This document shows, one piece after another, positions 11,001 to 23,000 of a stretch of DNA of 64,000 nt. The stretch lies in NCBI RefSeq assembly GCF_000003815.2, contig NC_049985.1, positions 11,034,847-11,098,846 of the forward strand, given 5' to 3'. The notes beneath the pieces are model-generated. The model had not been told where the DNA came from. It was given only the letters and a program-made list of their open reading frames with translations, and did not search any database. A program made the position numbers and the translations under genes. Position 1 is the stretch's first letter, and each line of letters begins with the position of its first letter. Origin of the DNA: Branchiostoma floridae (taxonomy: Eukaryota > Chordata > Leptocardii > Amphioxiformes > Branchiostomatidae).

Positions 11001-14000
11001 CCTGCTTGCCGGCTCTACGTGTCAGGCTCTTTCGAAGATTGTATCATGATATGCTATCAACAAAAAGATGCCATCATACAAAAATCATATCATAAGCATT
11101 ATATCATATATATTTCCGACTCATAGAGCCTGCCTTTATGTTTGAGTTGTCCCCATGGTTATTACGATTACGGTAAACTGACCCAAGACCGACGAGAGCT
11201 GAGATTTGATCTAATTATAAACTCACGTGCATGAAGCGATCAAACAATTGTCTGCATCACCTGTGCGGGGCGCGCTGTTCTCTGGTTGCGATTGTGGCAG
11301 TTGCGACTGATATATTTTCCCTTTTCGTCAATATCGATACTATCAGGGAAAACTGAAACCATCACAACATGCTAAAAATTCATAAATCTAAAACCTCATC
11401 AGTAGACAAAAATTGCCGTAATGAAGTCTGCTTTGGGGGCAAATAAAATCTTACGACGATAGCGAAATTTTGAACATGTTCAAAATCCATTTCAGCTCTA
11501 TTTTCGTCATAGGAGGCTCCCCGATTTACTATGATTTACCTGCGATTGATGCAGATACGCTCTAATGACCTCATCGCACGATGCACTACGATCCTTGTGA
11601 CCACGGCTTCATATATTTAAACCATTGCTTCCGATTCTTCCCCGACTTACGACGTACTGCGCTTATGCCGCGCATAAAACCTCCATCGCAGTCAATCGTA
11701 CGATTCTTGTGACCGGGGCTTTAATGGTATTTCACTTTAAGTAGTACATCTTCACACAATAACCCTTGACCTACTGTTTTCAGCACATTCTATTATAATA
11801 AATAACTAAAAAAACTTTCACACACGCAAACCTTGTCATCGCTGAATTGAATGGTATTCATGTCTGCGTTAGGACGGATGGGGACTCAGACGACATCCGC
11901 GCGAACGTGCTGCAACAGAACGCTTGGAACTACGTGGGTGGAACGTACGACAGTGCGATAAGGATGGCATCTCTCTGGAACAACGGCGAACTCGTCGGAG
12001 AAAGACATATCGGGGTTGCTGAAGTTGCGAGTCAGTACCCTGTCCGGGTGGCGGTGAGGGGCGGAGATGGGCGGTACTTCTCAGGCCGTATCGCCTGTCT
12101 GCAGCTGTACAACTACGTCATGACTCAAGAACAGATTGTAGCGGCGCGTGATGTGTGCAAAGGTGAGTTTAAGGTCCGTGTATGACAAAATATGTATCGA
12201 TATTGAATACACATAAACTTGAAATCTTAACTGAAAGGCGTGCGTATCCAAAGCATAGTCACTAAAGGCTGATGTCTTTGTACTTTAATTATAAATAAGT
12301 TATACATGTCACAAAAAGATAGTTCTAAGCATTTGCCACTATAAAATTATGACAATTTCACAATAATTGTGCAAATTTGTCTCATGTGCGTAGTTAGTAT
12401 CTGTTGATTTTTCACCTTTGATGAATAATATGAAATAATATGAATAGTGTATGAAATTCATGAATAATATGAAATAATATAAATAGTGTATGAAATTCCT
12501 ATCACGCAAAACAGTAGAATTACAGATTTTTCTAATCAAGTATTCAAACTAAGCCCTAATTTGCGTAATTTGCATGTCAATGTGCATGTGCACCTGAGTG
12601 AGATTGCATGACGTAATCGGCGGAGCGTTGGCTCAGGCCCAAGAGGTCCTGGGTTCGAAACCTGCCATGTCACCGACTCAAGGGTATCTGAATAAAGGAT
12701 CTTGTGCCCGTGGAAAACGCACTTTATACGAATTTTCTCACTTCACTCAGATGGCAATGAGTAACCTAGCTTCTTATAGGGCCATCCCTCGGATAGGACT
12801 TTAAATGGGGGCTTTTGGGCAGAGGCGTACGTTAAAGAACCCACCACACCTTTCGAAAAAGAGTAGGGGGTGTGGCCGGGTACCGGTATGTGATGGTACA
12901 AATCCTACCGTCTGGAGTTGGTGATTCACTACAAATCACACGGATGGAAGCCTGGTGAACCTCCGTCTCGTATCAGCCAAACTGTGATAAACTAAAAAAA
13001 CGTTTTCCCTTAGTTGTCGACCTTTGGTTAGTACCTAATTTTTCTCACCCTTCCAGTCTGCGCTGATCCGCTTGGAATGGAATCTGGTGCCATACCTGAT
13101 GACGGCATCACTGCTTCTTCCTACTGGAACTACGAAAATGGTCACGAGCCCTACCGCGGACGACTAAACGGAGTCGATGGTGTAGGTGCTTGGGCAGCCC
13201 TAACTAACACCATCGGCGAATGGTTGCAGGTAGGCATACATTTTGGTACATTTAACAATCAGGATTCTGCCACTTCGTAATACGGCTATTTTCTGGCAAC
13301 TTCATCGGTGGCGATGTCATCCATGTTGTTGGAAGGTAATCTTTTCTTTATCCTATGTTGATGACCACTGGGGTGGTTTTGACATATTTTCTTCATTGAG
13401 AAGGTTACAGGTTGTTTCGCAACAATGTCATTTCGCAACCATCAGTTCGCAACAAGGGTACTCTTTTCGCAACAAGGTACAAGTCGTTTCGCAACATTTG
13501 ATAACCTAATAGTATTAGAATCGTATTCTGAGCTATTCCTAATTATACTCCTACTTGTGCTCGTCGCGTATGAAACTGTGCCGCCCGGCGTATGAAAATC
13601 TTTGGGCAGTTAGGTTCATGTGGCCCCATTTTCCTCTGCCGCCGGGGTTGTCTTTCGCACCCGGTACGATTTTTACGTGGAAGGAGTATAATTATGTTAG
13701 GAATATGATTTCTAATTCTATTAGGCTATCAAAATCAATAACATTCGAATGTTGCGAAACGACTTGTACGTTTTTGTGAAATACCTTGCCTTGTTGCCAA
13801 CTGACGGTTGCGAACTGACATTGTTTCGAAACAACCTGTTACCATTGAGAATACTTTACTCTGCACAATGTGGACTCGCTTCATAGAGCAGTATACGTCA
13901 TTGAGGTTTATTTGGGTCTGCCTTTCTTACATTTCACATGTATTCTTTAACCAAAAACATGTGTATGTATTCGCTGACAGGTGGATTTAGGAGAAATAAA

Positions 14001-17000
14001 TCGTGTCACAGGAACCATCATTCAGGGTCGCCAGCATCATGCCGACCAGTGGGTGACCTCCTACAAATTACAGTACAGTATTGATGGCATTAGCTGGACG
14101 ACATATGCAGGCAACGATGGCCCCGAAAAGGTATCATACTTACAATTCTTTTTAAAGTGAACTAAAAAGAAATAATGAAACATGTCCTGCAAACGTTACT
14201 AGGAAGAACTGTTATCTGTTATAGATTGATACTGGTTGATTCTGTTATCTATGGTGGCGAAGTGCTGAATTCATTATGCAAAAGAGTAAAAAAATAACTC
14301 ATTATCTTTTTACCGTTTAGGTGTTTCCAGGCAACAATGACAGGAGCACCGCTGTAACAAACCTACTGGACAATCCCGCTAACGCTCGTTATGTGCGTTT
14401 TCTGCCACAGTCATGGCACGGTCACATGAGTATGAGAGTGGAAATTTTAGGCTGTGGTATTAACAGTAAGTTTCTGTTGAAAATCTCAGAGTTGTTAAAT
14501 CAACATAGCCTAAAATATTGATTTTATTACACTAATCATTTGTAGTTGTATTACCTCTAGGATATGGAGTTGTTGTATAGCTAGAGGATTCAGTTGGTTC
14601 ATTTTTCCATTTCCCAATACAGCTATATAAGTTTAACAATGTAACCCCCATCCACCCCCATCAGTTCGTTGTGCTCGTGTATCACTCATACATTTTGCGT
14701 CCTCCTCTCTAGGTGTAAGGTTGCCACAGGATCCATCGTGGGTTGTGGACTCTGCCGGCACACCGTGGGTCGACAATGGAGTGACGTATGATGCCGCAAA
14801 GGCCTTGGATGGGGACACTGGAACCTACTGGAACCCTGGGGGTATGGGTCAGAACTACAACAACTGGTACATCGCATTCGACCTCACAGTGCCACAAACT
14901 CTGACACGCATCGCAGTCAACAGCTACGGAGACACCACCCATGACATCGCAGCATTCACGGTACAAAAGTCGCAGGTTGGGAGTCCGTACAGCTGGGAGG
15001 ACGTCGTGTCCGTGGATAACGTGCAGGGAGGCACGAATCAGAGCCAGGAGTTCGGCGGGTTCCAGGGAACAGCGCGGTACTGGAGGTTCGTCGTCACTCA
15101 GACCCACTCGGGCTGGCAGCCATATCTCACTGAACTGAACCTCTACGGAATTTATTCAGGTAAGGAGAAGTTGTTTTTCTTTTCGGTCGGCCATACAGCC
15201 TAGACTGCTCCAGTAAAGTAACTGTAACGTTTGGTTTCACCTTTGAATAAAGTAAACAGAGCTAGTTGTTTCTTGGTTCAATTCCTGCATTTCTACATGT
15301 ACCGGAATATCTCAACATTGACCAAAGCAAGCCATTTATCAAGTGAGAATAAACAAACTAATATGTTGCAAGACCGCCTTACCCACCGCTGACTTTTCAG
15401 ATTTGTTTCAAAGCAAAGCCCATGTCACATACATCGTACGATGTGCCTGCGATAGCATACTCCGTGAATCTCACGATACACTTTTTTTCAGTATAGAATT
15501 TTGACATAGAAAAGATGCCACGTGTACTATAATAATTGCGCGTAGTCTTTCCTTACTAGAATTGATTTCAATCATACGCTTTCTATCAATTGTAACGGAC
15601 GTACATGATGTCTCTGTAGCTATTAACTACTAGAACTCTATCCTCACTATTAATCTTACGCTTTCTGTTAGGAGCCTGTCCTGTGTCCAGAGCTGTGATA
15701 TGACAAACAGTTCTAGCTACCAAGGACCTGATGTCTTTCAATCTCTGTTGCATTGTACTAGCGCGAACATGCATTAGTAGCTATATACGTTGTTTCTTAT
15801 CTTTTATAATGTTTCATCGAGTTTTCAATCTTTCAGTGAAGAAGTCAACAAGTTTTACAACAAACAGCTATTGTAACGAATGGGCATTATATATTTCAGT
15901 CTCTGTGTCATAGCTATTGTGCGTCATCTTGTACTAAAATCAATTTGAATCTTTTGCCTTCTCTTATGAACAGCCTGCCCTATACTACCAGTGCCAAACA
16001 ACGGCAGCAGGACCGAAGGTCATCTGTACGGAGACAAAGTCACCTTTTCCTGTAATGAAGGCTACGAACTGATCGGTTCTGTAAACAGAACGTGCCAGGC
16101 TAACCAGAGCTGGTCGGGAACACAGCCCAATTGCTCCAGTAAGCCTTCACCCTCTTACCATTCTCGAATCGTCGTAACAGTAGATCATTTGTAATATCCG
16201 TTTTCTATCTCTTTTTCAACAGAATGTATTGAGTTCGTTCACTCTTGAATATCTTTTTGCTGTTGTCAAAGTTGTGACACCGAACTTGCATGTTTTAGGA
16301 ACGTCCTGCCCACCGCTGCCACCTGTTGGACATGGCAGCACCAGCGGTGGCAGTTATTATGGGGACGTCGTTACTTATCACTGTGATCCTGGATACGAGA
16401 TCAGTGGTGATGAAGAACGGACCTGCCAGTCGGACCAGACGTGGAGCGGCACACAGCCGACATGCAACCGTAGGTTACTTCATACATGTGTTTTCGTATT
16501 TTCTATGATAAAGTTTCGTGGAGTTTGTAGATATTTTCAAAGTGAAGACGTTAAAATTTGGTGATGAAGAACGAATCTGCCAGTCAGACCAGACGTGGAG
16601 CGGCTCACAGCAGCCGTAGGTTACTTCTTATTTCTTGTGGTAATGATATGACAACAACTGGTTCATGACAAACAGTTCTTGGTGTCTTTGACTCTGTAGC
16701 ATAGTACTAGCGCAAATCCTTTACTTGCTAAAAGTAATTTTGATCTTACGCTTTCTGTAAGGAACGGCCTGCCCAGTGCTGCCAGTCCCAAACAACGGCA
16801 GTAGGACTAGCGGTCATCTCTACTTAGACAAAGTCACATTTTTCTGTAATGAAGGCTACGAACTGATCGGATCTGAAAACAGAACGTGCCAGGCTAACCA
16901 GAGCTGGTCGGGAACACAGCCTAATTGTTCTCGTAAGTATTTACTCCAATTGTAGCAAGCTTATGCTGTGGTCAATTCTCAATTGTCTTTAGAGGTTGAC

Positions 17001-20000
17001 AGATTGTTTTGTGTTTCGTTTTCTATATCTTTGCTGTTGTAAAGTTTGTAACACCGAACTGCTATATGTCCAAGGAACGTCCTGCGCACCTCTGATGGCT
17101 GTAGAACACGGCAGCACCAGCGGTGGCAGTTATTATGGAGACGTCTTTACTTATCACTGTGACCCTGGATACGAGATCAGTGGTGATGAAGAACGAACCT
17201 GCCAGTCGGACCAGACGTGGAGCGGCACACAGCCGACATGCAGCCGTAGGTTACTTCATACATGTGTTTTCGTATTTTCTATGATAAAGTTTCGTGGAGT
17301 TTGTAGATATTTTCAAAGTGAAGACGTTAAAATTTGGTGATGAAGAACGAACCTGCCAGTCAGACCAGACGTGGAGTGGCTCACAGCAGCCGTAGGTTAC
17401 TTCTTATTTCTTGTGGTAATGATATGACAATAACTGGTTCATGACAAACAGTTCTTGGTGTCTTTGACTCTGTAGCATAGTACTAGCGCAAAACCTTTAC
17501 TTGCTAAAGGTAATTCTGATCTTACGCTTTCTGTTAGGAACGGCCTGCCCAGAGCTGCCAGTCCCAAACAACGGCAGCAGGACCGAAGGTCATCTCTACT
17601 TAGACAAAGTCACATTTTCCTGTAATGAAGGCTACGAACTGATCGGTTCTGAAAACAGAACGTGTCAGGCTAATCAGAGCTGGTCCGGAACACAGCCCAA
17701 TTGCTCCAGTAAGCATTTATATTCACCCTCTTACCATTCTCGCATCGTCGTAACAGTAGATCATTTGTAATATCCGTTTTCTATCTCTTTTTCAACAGGA
17801 TGTGCTGAGTTCGTTTACTCTTGAATATCTTTTTGCTGTTGGCAAAGTTGTGACACTGAAGTTGCTATTGTGACACCGAACTTGCTATGTTCCAGGAACG
17901 TCCTGCCCACCGCTGCCACCCGTTGAACATGGCAGCACCAGCGGTGGCAGTTATTATGGGGACGTCGTTACTTATCACTGTGATCCTGGATACGAGATCA
18001 GTGGTGATGAAGAACGGACCTGCCAGTCGGACCAGACGTGGAGCGGCACACAGCCGACATGCAACCGTAGGTTACTTCTTACTGCCTATGATAATTTGTC
18101 TTCGATTTTTTAATTATTTTTTCAAAGTAAAAAAGGTAACAAGGTTTACAGCAAATAGTCATTATAACGGACTGATATGATATCATTTAGTTTCTGTCCT
18201 ATAGTAATTGCGCGTAGTGTCTCTTTGCTAAATTTTATTCAAATCATTCGCTTTCTCTTAGGAAAAGCCTGCCCAGAGCTGCCATTTCCAAACAACGGCA
18301 GCAGGACTGAGGGTAATCTTTACGGGGACAAAGTCACATTTTCCTGTGATGACGGATACGAACTGATCGCTTCTGTGAACAGGACGTGTCAGGCAAACCA
18401 GAGCTGGTCCGGCATACAGCCAACATGCGGTGGTCAGTTGCTTCTTTTTCTCGGTCACACTTTTGCCTTTTAACATTCTTCCAGGTCAGCCACTGGTAAG
18501 ACCACTATAATGTCAATACTACCCGGACATGTGAACAGCAACCTTGCACATTAAAGAAACATTGATAAATGAAAATACACTATTTGCTTCACACCAGTAA
18601 ATATTTTGTCACCATAACTTTAGTCTGCATAGTAACTAAATTATGTTTCTAATGTGCTGAAAGCCATCCACACGCCTGTCTTTTATAAATGTATGACACT
18701 TGAGCTGTAAGCATATTTGCGGTGCACACCTGTGGCAGGAACTGATGTCAATTTTTCTTAACCTGTTTTTCCATTAATTTTTCCTGTGATCGATGTTTTA
18801 ATAACAGATTGCGTCCCTGACATCAGTCTCTCTGGAGGAGGAAGCAGTGAATCCTTAGCAGTGAAGATCGCGCGGCGTACATCCTTCACTATACGGAGCC
18901 GCATCCACGTCATCTGCAATCAGACCTACCGCGTTACGTACCAATGGATCGTTTTCCAACATATCTCAATGGGGAACGTAGTGCAGGTACTGGACATTCC
19001 CAACAAAGTCGTGCGTGATTCGCAAGACATCACAATTCCAGGAAACACCTTAGGCTACGGCTCCACGATTGTTGAGCTGAACGCTACCATGCTTTTCTCG
19101 AATACTGGAAACAAAAAGTCAGAGGTACAAAGACAGTGGGTTATTGTTACACCATCTCCACCAGTGGCGCATATAGCTGGTGGCTCTGCCAAGTCTGTCA
19201 GTCGGCAGGGGGTTCTGATACTGGACGCAACACAGTCCTATGATCCGGATGAGTACATCGACGATTACCGGAATTTCACTATTCAGTGGATCTGTGAAAC
19301 GCTTCGTGGTAAGTTTCTGCCTCTTGAAGAACATTGCTGTTTCTGTGAAACTAAATGTTCAAAATATCAATTTATAACTTATCGCAAGATCGTGTACATT
19401 GGACCTCATGATCGGCATCTTTAGAGCGGTGTTGTATGTTGCATCGGTATCTTTTGTAGAACGGTGTTCAAAGTACCAATTGTAACACAAAAATGTGATT
19501 GCTATTAAATAACTTGTTTTGTAGGGACGGCATGCATCGATATATTCCCAGATGGCGGAGAAAGCGCCGTGTATGAACTTCAGGCCGAGTCATTTCCTGA
19601 TGATTCCGACATCTTGATATTCACGGTTGAGGTCAGCCTTGACGGGAGGGGCTCATCACAAACCTCACAGTCAGTCACCTTACAAAACGGAACTGTCCTC
19701 AACATCGCCATTAGGTAAGACGCGATGTTTGTCTTCTTATTGTCTAAAAGCAGGATAGTTCTTTTGAGGTAAGAAGATATTTAGTACAAAAAATAGACTA
19801 GTGAATTAATGTGATAGAGGGGTGCTATCACATTTCTCATCCATAGACGTTATCTATTACCTCATACTTGTAAATTAATGTGATAGAGGTGTGCTATCTC
19901 ATTTTTTTCACTGATAGACGTTATCTTTTACCTCTTACTAGTAAATTAATGTGATAGAGGGGTGCTATCTCATTTTTTCACGAATAGACACAATAAATCG

Positions 20001-23000
20001 GTCTCAGACTAACGTTGTGTCTACCAGAGAAAAATGTGATAACACCCCTCACAATTATTCACAATAAAATACTAGTACTATTCAGGGCTAAATAAATGTC
20101 GTGAATAATCAAGTCTGGATATCTAGCAAGAGTGAAGTGCGTCTCTCTCAGTTCTTAAGTGTCTTTTTTATGTTACTGAGTGTAGATATTACATTGATAC
20201 CTAATGATGGATGGATGGAGTCAGAAGATACTTATCTTTTATTCCTTAGGTGTGATGCAAACTGCGAGGCCAAAGCCAGTCCATCCGAGAGGCTAGTTCT
20301 CCTGACCCAATGCGACAACTGTCCAACAGCAAGCACTGCATATCAGTGGACTCTGAAGGGAGAAAAAGGCATTGATTGGGACTTTGATACGACAACCGGA
20401 AACGCGTCACAGAACCTAGTGGTTCGCAGCAACATTTTTGAGGTACTTTACTTCTACATGTCATCATTAACATATTTGGTTTTATTTCATTTACTTAGTA
20501 CGTTAATAATCAGTTTAGCTAACGGATTGAATCACCTTTGTGTATTCTAGGCAGGAGAAAACTACACCTTCAGGGTAGACGTGACGTCCAATGTCGAACC
20601 TTGGGGAATTGGTTTCTCTGAATACAGTCTCAGCGTCAACAAACCCCCTACTGTTGGAGCATGTGTGGTCAACCCTTTGTCAGGTGTTTCAACAATAACG
20701 CCGTTTGACATTTGGTGCGAAGGTAAATCACCCCCCTCTCAAATGAGCTAATTTCAATAAAAAGGATCGTTTAAAGTATTTTATATTAGTAGCATGCATA
20801 ATTGGGATTGATTTCTTTTATCTTCCTCAGGAGTCCATGATGATGACCAACCTCTGACCTACAGTCTTTACTTTAACAACGAAAGAAGTGACGACACCGC
20901 CTACACCTTACTCCACACGGGAACGGTACATTACCATCTTCTCATGTTGCGCAGACTGTAATGACTATATATATCCATCCCTTAGTTACGTTGGCCAGCT
21001 CTATTTTACTCATTCGCCACATGCATCTATTTGGATATATCTACAGAGTACTAGTATATTCTTGATGCACATCGCAACTGATCTGAGCTAATCTTATAAC
21101 GTAGACCCTAGCCCCCTACTTTAGTATTTTTGTATTTGGAAACAGTTCGACCTGAGTTCTCCAGTAGTTTCCGCCATGTGACGCTTTATCGTCAATAGTA
21201 GCTATGTAGTGTGTTTTGCAAAGTCTAGTTGTTTTAGTGTGACTTTAGTGGATTAGACGATGTAGGATGAGTGTTATTTTGAAATATGATTTTATACAGT
21301 TTGAAATATGATTTTATACAGTTAATGATGTTTCTGGTTTTACTGCAGACCAGGCGATTTCCACCTCAGCAGCTCCCAGCTGGACAGGAACTTCGCGACT
21401 TCAACATCACGTTAGAAGTTCGCGTGTCGGATGCTTTGGGCGCAACAACAATCATCAGAAATATCAATGCGCAGGTAAAGTTGTGATGTTTAGAGTTTTC
21501 CTTCCAAGTCTTAGTGGATTTGCTAATTCTGCACAATAAGATCAAATGTGAAGCATACAAGGGCAAGTTCTTTTGGAGGTTCTTTCTCACATGGTTCGGG
21601 TTTATCGATATGGAAAATACTCAACACAGAAGAGTGGACTGAGTTTAATTTCGTCAGGATGATTTTCTGAATGGTTGATAGTCAAGCCAGCTAAGTCGAT
21701 TGATGATGTTTGAAGCTCGACTTGAACTTGACTTACGATGATCACAGTGTTTTTATGGACAAATATGCATCTCACTAGCGCCAAATTACAAAAATATGTT
21801 AATCCATATTTTTGCTGAAAGGTCCATCCCCCAAATGTGGAAGAGACGGAAGCGGTGCTGAGCAGCCTCAACGAAACTTTGGACAACCTCCGTGATACTG
21901 GGGACAGCCGCGCCCTCCTGCAGCTCACCAACAGTCTTAGTTCTGTTCTCAACGCAGCGAACACATCCTCCTACAGCAACGATGTACTTTCAACGGTACC
22001 CTGAAGAATGCCTTTGTGCTGTTTTGCTAATCGGGCAGATTTACCAGGAGCACAAGATAGTATCATAGCTGGCCAAGGAGTATAGCTGGGCAAAGTGAAT
22101 CAGCTGTCCACTGGGAATCTGCCAGCTGACTCCCTTTGGCCGGCAATACTAGTACTCCTTGGCAAGCTTTGATACTATCTTATGCCACTGCTAAATCTGC
22201 CTGAAAATTACTGTCAGTGTTGCCTGGTGTGGGGTGTTAGCAGAGTCAAATGTAGCCTATTAGCACTTAGCATTAACGGAAACTTGACTGCTACGTAATT
22301 TACGATACAGCAAATAGCTTTGCATTAATGAAGCAACCAAAATGATAATTTTTTTCATTGTCTAGAAAATTTATTGCTTTGCTTTAGGTTTTAAGCTCTC
22401 GCCTTATTTTGTATACTTCTCAGGCACGTGACGGGCTCATTGATTCGCTGGCGACAATCCCTGTTCAAAGCCTGGAAAACATCGATCAGGTGTCAAGTGC
22501 CTTGGGCCAGGCAACAGCGTCGGAGGAACAGGTTACTCCAGACTCTCAGGTTCGTGTTTACACAAACAACTTAAAGTCATCTATAGTACGCGTATGTACG
22601 GTCAAACTTGTCCATCGTGACCACTTGAGTGACCTGGAGAAAATTCAGTGAAAGGAATTCACTATCACTATAGACAGAATTGGTGATGCCTAGATCAATG
22701 AAAAATTGTTTTCAAGACAGGGGCCTTGATCATTTAGTCCTACCGCAGAGACGATCATTTGTACAGGTTTGACAGTTTACATACCGCCCACATTTAGCAT
22801 AGAAAAGATCCTCTAGGAAGTACAGAATACACACACTAAAGGCAGACATTTGTTTCAGGAGAGAGCTGCTCAAACTGTGTTGCAGATGTCAGAATTTCTT
22901 GAAACACCCGATAATAAAGATGTCGGTCCTGAAAGACTGGAGGAGACGGCGTCATTTCTTATGACAGGTAAGTGTATTTTGCCTTATCTTCAAATTAAGA

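Noticed and set aside
12600-12680. Possible tRNA gene (B-box GGTTCGAAACC)
   Set aside because: The A-box is degenerate, no cloverleaf can be drawn, and the sequence continues into the SINE body shared with 53.5 kb, so it is a SINE head and not a tRNA gene.
14709-15107. 132-codon minus-strand frame opposite the discoidin-like exon
   Set aside because: Antisense shadow of a conserved coding exon; the same shadow appears opposite its gene B copy. No independent support.
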